From: Rhodobacter sp.
GTDB lineage: Bacteria; Pseudomonadota; Alphaproteobacteria; Rhodobacterales; Rhodobacteraceae
Reading direction: 5' to 3'
Assembly: GCA_003536295.1 (NCBI GenBank)
Contig: DPZQ01000112.1
Coordinates: 2,942-10,881 of the forward strand
Length of the DNA: 7,940 nucleotides
The notes beneath the pieces are model-generated. The model searched no databases. It saw only the letters and a program-made list of their open reading frames with translations, and was not told where the DNA came from. Both the position numbers and the translations under genes were made by a program. Positions 1 to 6,296 of this stretch are shown one piece after another (positions within the stretch are counted from its first letter, which is position 1; each line of letters begins with the position of its first letter).

Positions 1-317
1 TTATGCGCGGCATTAAAGAGCTGCGGGTCAAAGAATCAGACCGAATTGACGCGATGGCGCGCGGGCTAGAAGCCTGTGGTGTTGTGATCGAGGAAGATGA
101 AGATTGTTTAATCGTGCATGGCAATGGCATGGGCTCGGTTGCGGGCGGGGCGATTTGTAAGACACATATCGACCACCGCATTGCAATGAGCTTTTTGGTT
201 ATGGGTCTGGCCGCAAATAAACCGATCTCGGTGGATGACGCTTCACCCATTGTGACCTCATTCCCTATTTTTGAGTCTTTGATGGGGGCGCTGGGTGCGA
301 AATTGACGCGCGATTAG
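1..317 (+). CDS. aroA: 3-phosphoshikimate 1-carboxyvinyltransferase (EPSP synthase), 3' end only
   Basis: This is the C-terminal part of EPSP synthase, the cytosolic shikimate-pathway enzyme that transfers the enolpyruvyl group of phosphoenolpyruvate to shikimate 3-phosphate. The reading frame is already open at the window edge, so the 5' part (roughly three quarters of a usual 430-450 residue enzyme) lies outside. About 104 residues are visible. They contain the signature ELRVKESDR near the visible N-terminus, whose Lys, Glu and Arg line the active site in this family, and THIDHRIAMSF about 45 residues later, whose Arg contacts phosphoenolpyruvate. The tail, with VDDASPIVTSFP and LMGALGAKL, resembles the CP4-like (class II) enzymes of alphaproteobacteria more than the E. 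coli type; that comparison is from memory. The stop is TAG at 315-317. The order aroA-cmk-rpsA-ihfB is widely kept in proteobacteria, which supports the call. No terminator is seen before cmk, so co-transcription is likely. Confidence 0.95.
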   Translation, partial: MRGIKELRVKESDRIDAMARGLEACGVVIEEDEDCLIVHGNGMGSVAGGAICKTHIDHRIAMSFLVMGLAANKPISVDDASPIVTSFPIFESLMGALGAKLTRD

Positions 318-375
318 GGGCGTCGTTTGACTTTGCCTCTGCGATAGATCAGAAGGTGCGAAATTTGGGGATAAT

Positions 376-993
376 ATGATATTTACCATTGCAATCGACG
401 GGCCTGCTGCGGCCGGAAAAGGCACTTTGGCAAAAGCCTTGGCTCAACATTTTGGCTTTGCTTATTTGGACACGGGCCTTTTGTACCGCGCCACCGCGCG
501 CAAAGTGCTTGATGGGCTTGACCCTGTAGCCGCCGCTAAGGCCCTTTCACCACATGACTTTACCCGCGACGGCTTGCGGACCGCTAAGGTGGGGCAGGGA
601 GCATCAAAAATTGCTGCCATGCCAAAGGTTCGTGCCGCTCTCATCGACTTTCAGCAAAAATTCGCCCGCCAACAGGGCGGGGCCGTGCTCGATGGCCGGG
701 ATATTGGGACCGTTATTTGCCCGCAAGCTGAGATTAAACTTTTCGTCACCGCCTCGGATGAGGTGCGCGCCGCACGCCGTTTTGCCGAAATTTCCCAAAA
801 AAATGAGACTGCAACTCTAGCCTTGGTGCTAGAAGATCTGCGCCAACGCGACCAACGCGACCGCGACCGCGCGACCGCGCCGATGATTCAAGCCCAAGAT
901 TCGATCTTGTTGGATACATCTGATTTAGACGCAAGCCAGGCCTTGGCCAAAGCCATCGCAATCGTGGCCCTGCATCCCGGGCTTCTGACCTGA
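376..993 (+). CDS. cmk: Cytidylate kinase
   Basis: Cytidylate kinase phosphorylates CMP and dCMP with ATP in the cytosol and recycles pyrimidine nucleotides. The 205-residue product fits the family's length of about 200-230. The P-loop GPAAAGKGT is at residues 9-17, the nucleotide-monophosphate-binding LDTGLLYR at 31-38, and DGRDIGTV at 106-113. An arginine-rich segment, RDQRDRDRATAPM, at about 158-170 matches the conserved RDxxDxxRxxxPL element of the family. LDTS follows at about 180-183. The ATG at 376 is preceded by GGGG at 367-370, five bases away, and it puts the P-loop at the usual distance from the N-terminus. The gene lies 58 bases after aroA and 152 bases before rpsA. The underlying DNA has a small CGCGACC-type repeat (about 847-877), which is explained by the conserved Arg/Asp codons. 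Confidence 0.96.
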   Translation: MIFTIAIDGPAAAGKGTLAKALAQHFGFAYLDTGLLYRATARKVLDGLDPVAAAKALSPHDFTRDGLRTAKVGQGASKIAAMPKVRAALIDFQQKFARQQGGAVLDGRDIGTVICPQAEIKLFVTASDEVRAARRFAEISQKNETATLALVLEDLRQRDQRDRDRATAPMIQAQDSILLDTSDLDASQALAKAIAIVALHPGLLT

Positions 994-1026
994 GATAAGG
1001 CTGCACACACAAAGTGGCTCGTGCGA

Positions 1027-1054
1027 TTGATCGCTTGCTTTGGCAGGCTAATAT
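1027..1054 (+). promoter_or_regulatory. Candidate sigma-70-type promoter for rpsA
   Basis: TTGATC at 1027-1032 and TAATAT at 1049-1054 are separated by 16 bases and resemble -35 and -10 boxes. They lie in the only sizeable gap between cmk and rpsA. Transcription would begin near 1061 and give a leader of about 85 bases. A separate promoter for rpsA downstream of cmk is known in enterobacteria. The boxes here are read by eye and not otherwise supported. Confidence 0.4.
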
Positions 1055-1113
1055 GACTATGAAGCGCGCAGTTTCGGAACATTTGAGACGTAAAGACCGG
1101 CGGAGCCAACCGC

Positions 1114-1149
1114 ATGGCCAGTAAAAATATGAAAAGGAAAACTGAATGA
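1114..1149 (+). CDS. Candidate 11-residue leader peptide overlapping the rpsA start
   Basis: A short frame, ATG at 1114 to TGA at 1147-1149, would encode MASKNMKRKTE. It is preceded by GGAG at 1102-1105 with an 8-base gap, a good ribosome-binding arrangement. Its TGA overlaps the rpsA ATG (1146-1148) in the ATGA configuration typical of translational coupling. The rpsA Shine-Dalgarno sequence lies inside this frame, so ribosomes translating the leader would cross it. The peptide is lysine-rich and has no recognisable domain. S1 is known to autoregulate its own translation in E. coli through its mRNA leader, so a translated leader here could take part in such control; that link is inference. 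Chance occurrence of so short a frame is possible. Confidence 0.35.
   Translation: MASKNMKRKTE
1134..1138 (+). promoter_or_regulatory. Ribosome-binding site of rpsA
   Basis: AAGGA at 1134-1138 lies seven bases before the ATG at 1146 and supports that start. It sits inside the candidate leader frame. Confidence 0.7.
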
Positions 1150-2825
1150 ACACGAAAGTATCTATGGAAGAATTTGAAGCTCTTTTGAATGAGAGCTTTG
1201 AGATTGACACACCGCAAGAAGGTTCGGTTGTCAAAGGCCGCGTGATCGCTATTGAAGCGGGTCAGGCGATTATCGACGTTGGCTACAAAATGGAAGGCCG
1301 CGTTGACATTAAAGAATTCGCAGACCCAGGCGAAACTCCTGAAATCGCTGTTGGCGACGAAGTTGAGGTTTTCTTGGACCGTGTTGAAAACGCCCGAGGC
1401 GAAGCGGTTATCAGCCGTGAAAAAGCCCGTCGTGAAGAAGCATGGGATCGTTTGGAAAAAGCTTATGCAGACGAAACCCGCGTTGATGGTGCCATCTTTG
1501 GCCGTGTCAAAGGCGGCTTTACAGTTGACCTTGGCGGCGCAGTGGCCTTTTTGCCTGGCAGCCAAGTTGATGTGCGCCCTGTGCGTGACGCTGGCCCATT
1601 GATGGGCATGAAACAGCCGTTCCAAATCTTGAAAATGGACCGTCGTCGTGGCAATATTGTTGTGTCGCGTCGCTCGATCTTGGAAGAAAGCCGCGCGGAA
1701 CAGCGCGCCGAAGTTATTGGCAACTTGACCGAAGGCCAAACAGTCGACGGCGTTGTGAAAAACATCACCGAATACGGCGCATTTGTTGACCTAGGCGGTG
1801 TTGATGGTCTGTTGCACGTTACAGACATGGCATGGCGTCGCGTCAACCATCCATCCGAGATTTTGACGATTGGTGAAACCGTTAAGGTTCAAGTCATCAA
1901 AATCAACAAAGACACCCACCGCATCAGCTTGGGTATGAAACAACTGCAATCTGATCCATGGGATGCTGTTGAAGCGGCTTATCCTCTGGAATCGTTGCAT
2001 AAAGGCCGCGTGACCAACATTACTGATTATGGCGCATTCGTCGAATTGGAAGCTGGTGTTGAAGGTCTGGTTCACGTTTCTGAAATGTCTTGGACCAAGA
2101 AGAACGTACACCCAGGAAAAATTGTGTCTACCTCGCAAGAAGTTGACGTTATGGTTTTGGAAATCGACAGCGGCAAGCGTCGCGTGTCTTTGGGTCTGAA
2201 ACAAACACAGCGCAACCCATGGGAAGTGTTTGCAGAAGCCCATCCAGTTGGGTCGAACATTGAAGGCGAAGTTAAGAACATTACCGAATTTGGTCTGTTC
2301 ATCGGTCTTGAAAATGACATTGACGGAATGGTGCATTTGTCGGACCTTTCGTGGGATCAACGTGGCGAAGACGCAATTGCCAACTACCGCAAAGGTGACA
2401 TGGTGCAAGCCGCCGTTACCGAAGTTGATGTTGAGAAAGAACGTATCTCGCTTTCGGTCAAAGCCCTCGGCGAAGACAATTTCTCGGACGCTGTTGATGG
2501 GGTGAAACGTGGATCGATCATCACATGTGCAGTCACTGTCATCGAAGAAGGTGGCATTGAGGTTGAGTATAATGGCATGAAAGCTTTTATTCGTCGCTCA
2601 GACCTGTCGCGCGATCGTGCTGATCAACGCCCCGAGCGTTTCCAAGTTGGTGATAAAATCGACGCCCGCGTAACCGCGATTGACGGTAAAACTCGTCGTT
2701 TGGGTCTGTCGATCAAAGCGAAAGAGATTGCTGAAGAAAAAGAAGCTGTTGAGCAATATGGCTCATCCGATTCGGGTGCGTCATTGGGCGACATTCTTGG
2801 TGCAGCCTTGAAAGCCGACAAATAA
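1146..2825 (+). CDS. rpsA: 30S ribosomal protein S1
   Basis: S1 is the large mRNA-binding protein of the small ribosomal subunit and helps load and unfold mRNA during initiation. The 559-residue product is close to the 557 residues of E. coli S1 and shows six S1 (OB-fold) domains, at about residues 24-92, 110-176, 195-264, 282-352, 369-439 and 454-524. Domains 3 to 5 carry clear repeated motifs: NITEYGAFVDL (206-216), NITDYGAFVEL (291-301) and NITEFGLFIGL (378-388). Each is followed by LLHVTDMAW-like, LVHVSEMSW-like or MVHLSDLSW-like blocks and then by RISLG-like ends. Domains 1, 2 and 6 are more diverged, as is usual, because domains 1 and 2 bind the ribosome and S2. The acidic start NTKVSMEEFEALL and the tail GDILGAALKADK are typical of alphaproteobacterial S1. 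The start at 1146 is backed by AAGGA at 1134-1138. A strong hairpin follows the stop. The gene is intact. Confidence 0.98.
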   Translation: MNTKVSMEEFEALLNESFEIDTPQEGSVVKGRVIAIEAGQAIIDVGYKMEGRVDIKEFADPGETPEIAVGDEVEVFLDRVENARGEAVISREKARREEAWDRLEKAYADETRVDGAIFGRVKGGFTVDLGGAVAFLPGSQVDVRPVRDAGPLMGMKQPFQILKMDRRRGNIVVSRRSILEESRAEQRAEVIGNLTEGQTVDGVVKNITEYGAFVDLGGVDGLLHVTDMAWRRVNHPSEILTIGETVKVQVIKINKDTHRISLGMKQLQSDPWDAVEAAYPLESLHKGRVTNITDYGAFVELEAGVEGLVHVSEMSWTKKNVHPGKIVSTSQEVDVMVLEIDSGKRRVSLGLKQTQRNPWEVFAEAHPVGSNIEGEVKNITEFGLFIGLENDIDGMVHLSDLSWDQRGEDAIANYRKGDMVQAAVTEVDVEKERISLSVKALGEDNFSDAVDGVKRGSIITCAVTVIEEGGIEVEYNGMKAFIRRSDLSRDRADQRPERFQVGDKIDARVTAIDGKTRRLGLSIKAKEIAEEKEAVEQYGSSDSGASLGDILGAALKADK

Positions 2826-2854
2826 GCACTTGGCCAACGGGCAAATCAGCTTTT

Positions 2855-2878
2855 CAGGCCCCGTTTTTGCGGGGCCTG
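2855..2878 (+). terminator. Rho-independent-type terminator hairpin after rpsA
   Basis: A perfect 9-bp stem (CAGGCCCCG paired with CGGGGCCTG) closes a 6-base loop, TTTTTG, 29 bases after the rpsA stop. Only a short T-rich stretch follows, so termination may be partial. A run of eight T residues lies further on, at 2933-2940. Placement between two + strand genes fits an rpsA terminator. Confidence 0.7.
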
Positions 2879-2918
2879 TTGCATTTCAGGGGGTTGGCAT
2901 AGGTGATTTGGGTTTTTC

Positions 2919-2949
2919 TTGTTTGCAGGAGCTTTTTTTTGCCTATAGT
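2919..2949 (+). promoter_or_regulatory. Possible promoter for the ihfB-lapA-trpF-azlCD series
   Basis: TATAGT at 2944-2949 is a plausible -10 box. Upstream, TTGTTT (2919-2924, 19-base spacer) or TTGCAG (2923-2928, 15-base spacer) could serve as -35, but neither spacing is ideal. A T8 run lies between the boxes. The position, after the rpsA terminator and about 50 bases before ihfB, is what a promoter would require. The match itself is weak. Confidence 0.3.
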
Positions 2950-2986
2950 CATGGGAAAGAAATAGTGTCGTAAGGTTGCACGCTGG

Positions 2987-2992
2987 GGAGGT
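2987..2992 (+). promoter_or_regulatory. Strong ribosome-binding site that fixes the ihfB start
   Basis: GGAGGT at 2987-2992 is followed by seven bases and then the ATG at 3000. It favours that start over an in-frame TTG at 2976, which would place the site inside the coding sequence. Confidence 0.8.
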
Positions 2993-2999
2993 CTTTCGA

Positions 3000-3281
3000 A
3001 TGATCCGTTCGGAATTGGTACAAAAAATAGCTGAAGAGAATCCACACTTAACACAGCGTCATGTTGAGAGGGTTTTGAATACAGTATTTGATGAAATCAT
3101 AAATGCTTTGGCAAAGGGCGACCGTGTCGAATTGCGTGGCTTTGGTGCTTTTTCGGTTAAGTCACGCGATGCGCGCATTGGGCGGAATCCGCGTACGGGC
3201 GAATCTGTTAAGGTTGAGAATAAGAAAGTGCCATTTTTTAAAACGGGCAAGTTGCTGCGCGATCGTTTGAACGGAAATTGA
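3000..3281 (+). CDS. ihfB: Integration host factor subunit beta
   Basis: IHF is a heterodimeric nucleoid protein that bends DNA sharply at specific sites and assists transcription, replication and recombination. This 93-residue product matches the usual length of the beta subunit (about 94). It has the HU/IHF fold: helical N-terminal half (residues 1-40), then LRGFGAFSV (45-53) and the DNA-binding arm with GRNPRTG (61-67), whose proline (Pro64) intercalates between base pairs. VPFFKTGKLLRDRLNG at the C-terminus is characteristic. Position directly after rpsA is the classical location of the beta subunit and separates it from ihfA and HU. The ATG at 3000 is selected because of GGAGGT seven bases upstream and because MIRSELVQKI aligns with the family N-terminus. 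The lapA-like gene starts 19 bases after the stop, suggesting a shared transcript. Confidence 0.95.
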   Translation: MIRSELVQKIAEENPHLTQRHVERVLNTVFDEIINALAKGDRVELRGFGAFSVKSRDARIGRNPRTGESVKVENKKVPFFKTGKLLRDRLNGN

Positions 3282-3300
3282 ATAAAAAGGTCACTGGCAT

Positions 3301-3663
3301 ATGCTGCAAGGGCTGAAACTGGCCTTAGGGTTTTTTGTAGCCCTTGGTTTGGTCTTGTTCGCTTTAGCAAACCGTGGCCAGGTGACTTTATCTCTTTTTC
3401 CTGAAGATTTGGCGCTGTTCTTGGACCTTGATCTTCGTGTGCAAGTGCCCTTGTTTATAGTGCTATTTTTGGGTCTTGTGATTGGACTGATGGTGGGCTT
3501 TGTGTGGGAATGGAAACGTGCGCACAAACAGCGTGCCACCGCTCAGGCGCAAAAGCGCGAAGTTAAAAACCTGCACCGCGAAATGCAAAGCCTGCGCACC
3601 CAAGAGGCGCGTCCCGGCGACGACATTATCGCGCTGATTGAAGCCGCAGAAAAAAAGAAATGA
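3301..3663 (+). CDS. LapA-domain (DUF1049) inner-membrane protein
   Basis: This is a 120-residue membrane protein of the lipopolysaccharide-assembly protein A (DUF1049) family. Two hydrophobic segments are visible, at about residues 5-23 and 48-68, with a short polar hairpin between them that holds the typical NRGQVTLSLFP pattern. After the second segment comes a charged, probably coiled-coil cytoplasmic tail (about 70-100) and a lysine-rich end. In E. coli, LapA works with LapB (YciM) to control LpxC turnover. No lapB lies in this window, so the role here is inferred only from the family. AAGG about ten bases before the ATG at 3301 supports the start. The TGA at 3661-3663 overlaps the ATG of trpF (3660-3662), so the two are probably translationally coupled. 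Confidence 0.85.
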   Translation: MLQGLKLALGFFVALGLVLFALANRGQVTLSLFPEDLALFLDLDLRVQVPLFIVLFLGLVIGLMVGFVWEWKRAHKQRATAQAQKREVKNLHREMQSLRTQEARPGDDIIALIEAAEKKK

Positions 3664-4304
3664 GCTCTGTTCAGTTTAAATTTTGCGGATTGCGCAACCT
3701 GCAAGATGTTGACGCGGCCGCGCGGGTTGGAGCCTCTTACGGCGGCTTTGTATTTTTCGAAAAATCCCCGCGCCACCTTTCGATTGAACAGGCCCGACCT
3801 TTGATGCTTGCCGCCCCTTTGGGATTAGCAAAGGTCGCGCTTGTGGTTGACCCGACCGATAACGACCTTGCCCATCTGACGTCCCAATTGCCGATCGATA
3901 TTTTACAGCTGCATGGCCATGAAAGCCCAAGCCGCGTGGCACAGATCCGCACCCGCACGGGCTTGCCCATTATGAAGGCAATCGGTATTTCTGATGCTGA
4001 AGATTTGAAGCAGATTTCGGATTATTTTTTGGTGTCCGATCAAATTCTAATCGACGCCAAGCCCCCTAAAAGTGCAGATCTGCCAGGCGGAAATGGCCTG
4101 TCTTTTGACTGGCGTTTGCTAGTTGGGCGCCATTGGTTAAAACCTTGGATACTTGCTGGTGGCCTTACAGCTGAAAATGTGGCCCAAGCTGTGGCTTTGA
4201 CTAAGGCCAAACAAGTTGATGTCTCATCCGGGATCGAAAGCAGTGTTGGTTTGAAAGACCCCACTCAGATGCAGGCCTTTGCCGCAGCGCTGACGACCTC
4301 ATGA
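3660..4304 (+). CDS. trpF: Phosphoribosylanthranilate isomerase
   Basis: TrpF converts N-(5'-phosphoribosyl)anthranilate to the carboxyphenylamino-deoxyribulose phosphate in tryptophan biosynthesis by an Amadori rearrangement in the cytosol. The 214-residue product has the family's usual TIM-barrel length. The catalytic cysteine is in KFCG (Cys9; more often KICG), and the general acid/base aspartate is in LIDAK (Asp132). LQLHG (82-86), PGGNG (142-146), LAGGL (165-169) and VDVSSGIE (187-194) form the substrate and phosphate-binding loops. The start overlaps the lapA stop and the stop overlaps the azlC start, each as ATGA, so translation is probably coupled on both sides. In many alphaproteobacteria trpF is followed by trpB and trpA; here azlC follows instead, so those genes must be elsewhere if present. 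All expected active-site residues are intact. Confidence 0.96.
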   Translation: MSSVQFKFCGLRNLQDVDAAARVGASYGGFVFFEKSPRHLSIEQARPLMLAAPLGLAKVALVVDPTDNDLAHLTSQLPIDILQLHGHESPSRVAQIRTRTGLPIMKAIGISDAEDLKQISDYFLVSDQILIDAKPPKSADLPGGNGLSFDWRLLVGRHWLKPWILAGGLTAENVAQAVALTKAKQVDVSSGIESSVGLKDPTQMQAFAAALTTS

Positions 4305-5020
4305 CCACAAAAGCACGCGCGTTTTTAACGGGTGTCAGGGGCGCCGTTCCGATTGCTGCAGGCTATGTGCCCATTGCTTTTTCCTTTGGGGTTGCTGCCA
4401 GTAAATTGGGCCTGACTGCGTTCGAGGCCTTCATGCTATCGCTAATTATTTATGCTGGGGCGGCGCAGTTTTTGACCTTGGCACTTTTGGCCAGTGGGGC
4501 TTCGCTTGGGCTGAGTGCGCTTACGTTGATTACGATGAACCTGCGACACGTGCTTTATGGGCCGTCCCTTCTGGGGCAAGCTCAACCTGCACAAAAGCCG
4601 CGTTTTGCATGGGCTTGGGCCTTTGGTTTGACAGATGAGGTTTTCGCGGCCGCCACTGCGGACTTGGCGCAAGGTAAGGTGACATTTTCTGAAACCTATA
4701 TGTGTGGGCTGGCCATAACCTCTTATAGTGCGTGGCTTTTGGGCACATTGGTGGGCGCGCTTGCGGGGGCTACAGCGCTACAATTCTCGCCCATGTTGGA
4801 CGCTGCATTGGGGTTTATGTTGCCTGCCTTGTTCTTGGCGCTGCTTCTGTCGATTTTGCAGCGCGACCAAATCCCAGTGATTGGAGTAGCAGTGCTAATG
4901 ACGGTGCTGGGTACGATGTTTGCCTCATCGACGGTTGGTCTTTTGGCAGGGATGTTGTGCGGGGCCTTGTTTGGGGCATTGCGCTTTGCACAAAAACCGA
5001 GGGTGCGCGATGCGGGCTGA
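4301..5020 (+). CDS. azlC: AzlC-family branched-chain amino-acid exporter, large subunit
   Basis: AzlC is the large inner-membrane subunit of a two-component amino-acid exporter; in B. subtilis AzlCD confers resistance to 4-azaleucine, and relatives export branched-chain amino acids. The 239-residue product is highly hydrophobic, with several membrane spans separated by short loops. Family signatures visible are YAGAAQF (51-57), NLRHVLYG (80-87) and GLTDEVFA (109-116). The C-terminus is basic (about 229-236). The ATG at 4301 overlaps the trpF stop. No Shine-Dalgarno sequence is evident just upstream (GCTGACGACCTC), so its translation probably depends on ribosomes finishing trpF. The end overlaps azlD by 11 bases. 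The actual substrate cannot be read from sequence; linkage to trpF leaves open that aromatic amino acids are exported. Confidence 0.92.
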   Translation: MTTKARAFLTGVRGAVPIAAGYVPIAFSFGVAASKLGLTAFEAFMLSLIIYAGAAQFLTLALLASGASLGLSALTLITMNLRHVLYGPSLLGQAQPAQKPRFAWAWAFGLTDEVFAAATADLAQGKVTFSETYMCGLAITSYSAWLLGTLVGALAGATALQFSPMLDAALGFMLPALFLALLLSILQRDQIPVIGVAVLMTVLGTMFASSTVGLLAGMLCGALFGALRFAQKPRVRDAG

Positions 5021-5342
5021 GCTTTTGACCCTTGCGCTGATCGTCGGGGCCTTTACTTGGGTTTTTCGATTTTTTCCTATCCAATTTGGGCTGGGCCGCA
5101 AGGCGCAGGCTACCCGCCTTGGCGCTTTTTTCGGAGCCATAGCCCCCAGTGCAATTGCCACTTTGTTCATCGCCTCGATCTTACCGCTTTTAGGTCATGA
5201 TGGAGTCAAAAATCTACCATTGTTGGGTGGTATAGCCGGCGTTGTTGGAATTTATTGGTGGAAAAACTCGACAATTTACGCGACAGTCGCCGGGGCTGCT
5301 ACTTTTGGCCTTATTTTTGGCCTCATCGATTTTATGCACTAA
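5010..5342 (+). CDS. azlD: AzlD-family exporter, small subunit
   Basis: AzlD is the small membrane partner of AzlC. The 110-residue product has the usual length, with hydrophobic stretches at about 4-20, 42-61, 69-84 and 90-107, consistent with four spans. The N-terminal FTWVFRFFP resembles the conserved Arg-containing motif of the family, and SAIATLFIASILP corresponds to the second span. The ATG at 5010 is preceded by GAGGG at 4999-5003 with a six-base gap, inside the end of azlC, and the two genes overlap by 11 bases, as is usual for this pair. The upstream extension of the frame to 4920 runs inside azlC and is not used. The stop TAA at 5340-5342 is followed 29 bases later by the LysR regulator. 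Confidence 0.92.
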   Translation: MRAELLTLALIVGAFTWVFRFFPIQFGLGRKAQATRLGAFFGAIAPSAIATLFIASILPLLGHDGVKNLPLLGGIAGVVGIYWWKNSTIYATVAGAATFGLIFGLIDFMH

Positions 5343-5371
5343 TTTTTCGCCTTAACATTGAAAGCTTATAT

Positions 5372-6295
5372 ATGACTACGGCAATCAAGTTACGCCATTT
5401 AAGGATTTTCCAAGCGATTGTAGCTGCGGGCAGTTTGGCCTTAGTGGCAAAAGCACAAAAAATCAGCCAACCTGCGCTGTCACGGTCTTTGGCTGAGTTA
5501 GAAACTATATTGGGCAAGCCGCTGTTTTCACGCAAGGGCCGCAAAATGATTTTAACGGATGCGGGGCGCGCCTTTGATCAATATAGCGCCCTAAGTCTTA
5601 GTAGTTTGGATCAGGGGATGGCCGTGGTGCAAAGCGGCGTCATAGCGGTCCTTCGCATTGGTCTTTTACCTAATTTCGCTCAAGGTTTTGTCCGCGATTC
5701 GGTTTTGAAATTCCTTGATGACCACCCCCATCATCAAATTTCCCTGTGTGAGGGTACGCAAGCCTTCTTGCAAAATGAGCTCAGCACACGATCGCTTGAT
5801 CTGATCATTTCGGGCGGTGCATCGTTGCCGTCCGCAGGCGCTGACGCCAAACTCCTTTATGATGAGGAAATTATCGCTGTTGCTGATCCTTCGGGCAAGT
5901 TGGTAAACCTGCCTTATGCCCAAGCCCTAAGTGAAGCGCGCCTAATTTTGCCGAGGGCGAGTGATTTTGGGCGTGCAGAGGTAGACAATCACCTATGCCA
6001 AATGAAACATAGCGGCAGTGGTGTTATTTTAGAAACCTCGGTCGTGGCTGTGGCGCTTAATGTGGTACAGTCGGCTGAAGTCTTGTGGTTCGTATGCCGC
6101 AGTGCCGTTGCGCCATATCTTGCGCAGGGCCGACTGGTGCAAGTGCGATTTCAAGAGCCAATAGTAACGGCTCCCGTCTATATCGTTCGCCAAAAGACAC
6201 AGGCGCCCGAAGATGCGACTCAAGATGCGATTGAGAGTTTTTGCCAAATGCTTTTGCCGATGGCGCAGAGAACAGCCCCACTCAAGCTGGTCTAG
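5372..6295 (+). CDS. LysR-type transcriptional regulator (PcaQ/GbpR-like)
   Basis: This 307-residue protein has the LysR layout: an N-terminal winged helix-turn-helix (about residues 5-64, with IFQAIVAAGSL and SQPALSRSLAELE as recognition-helix region) and an effector-binding domain at about 92-297. KLRHLRIF at the start, LPNFAQGFV after the linker and the block SVVAVALNVVQSAEVLWFV resemble the PcaQ/GbpR branch, in which the ligand is usually an aromatic or sugar-derived metabolite. No pca genes are present, so the regulon is unknown. The ATG at 5372 aligns with the family N-terminus; the frame extends to 5255 inside azlD but is implausible. The ribosome-binding site is weak (GAAAG at 5360-5364). 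The gene follows azlD by 29 bases in the same direction, so it may be co-transcribed and control azlCD or the convergent oxidoreductase. No own promoter is clear. Confidence 0.9.
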   Translation: MTTAIKLRHLRIFQAIVAAGSLALVAKAQKISQPALSRSLAELETILGKPLFSRKGRKMILTDAGRAFDQYSALSLSSLDQGMAVVQSGVIAVLRIGLLPNFAQGFVRDSVLKFLDDHPHHQISLCEGTQAFLQNELSTRSLDLIISGGASLPSAGADAKLLYDEEIIAVADPSGKLVNLPYAQALSEARLILPRASDFGRAEVDNHLCQMKHSGSGVILETSVVAVALNVVQSAEVLWFVCRSAVAPYLAQGRLVQVRFQEPIVTAPVYIVRQKTQAPEDATQDAIESFCQMLLPMAQRTAPLKLV

Positions 6296-6296
6296 C

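Noticed and set aside
327..350. TTGACT before cmk as a promoter -35 box
   Set aside because: No acceptable -10 box occurs 16-18 bases downstream; the nearest T/A-rich hexamer is only about 12 bases away.
847..877. CGCGACC-type short direct repeats in cmk
   Set aside because: They encode the conserved Arg/Asp-rich segment of cytidylate kinase, so protein conservation explains them.
1053..1124. A 23-codon + strand frame (ATG 1053 to TAA 1122-1124) upstream of rpsA
   Set aside because: Its start falls within the candidate -10 box, its ribosome-binding site is weak, and it overlaps the better supported 11-codon leader frame.
888..1739. A 283-codon open frame on the - strand across the cmk end and rpsA start
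   Set aside because: It lies entirely antisense to cmk, the leader and rpsA, has no recognisable domain, and its openness follows from the codon bias of rpsA on the other strand.
1761..2310. Repeated DNA words about 255-260 bases apart in rpsA
   Set aside because: They are the coding sequence of successive S1 domains and not a separate repeat element.
1791..2408. A 205-codon open frame on the - strand inside rpsA
   Set aside because: It repeats the same antisense pattern generated by the repeated S1 domains and shows no protein family features.
5366..5371. TTATAT just before the LysR start as a -10 box
   Set aside because: Transcription would start inside the coding sequence after the ATG, and no matching -35 box is seen.
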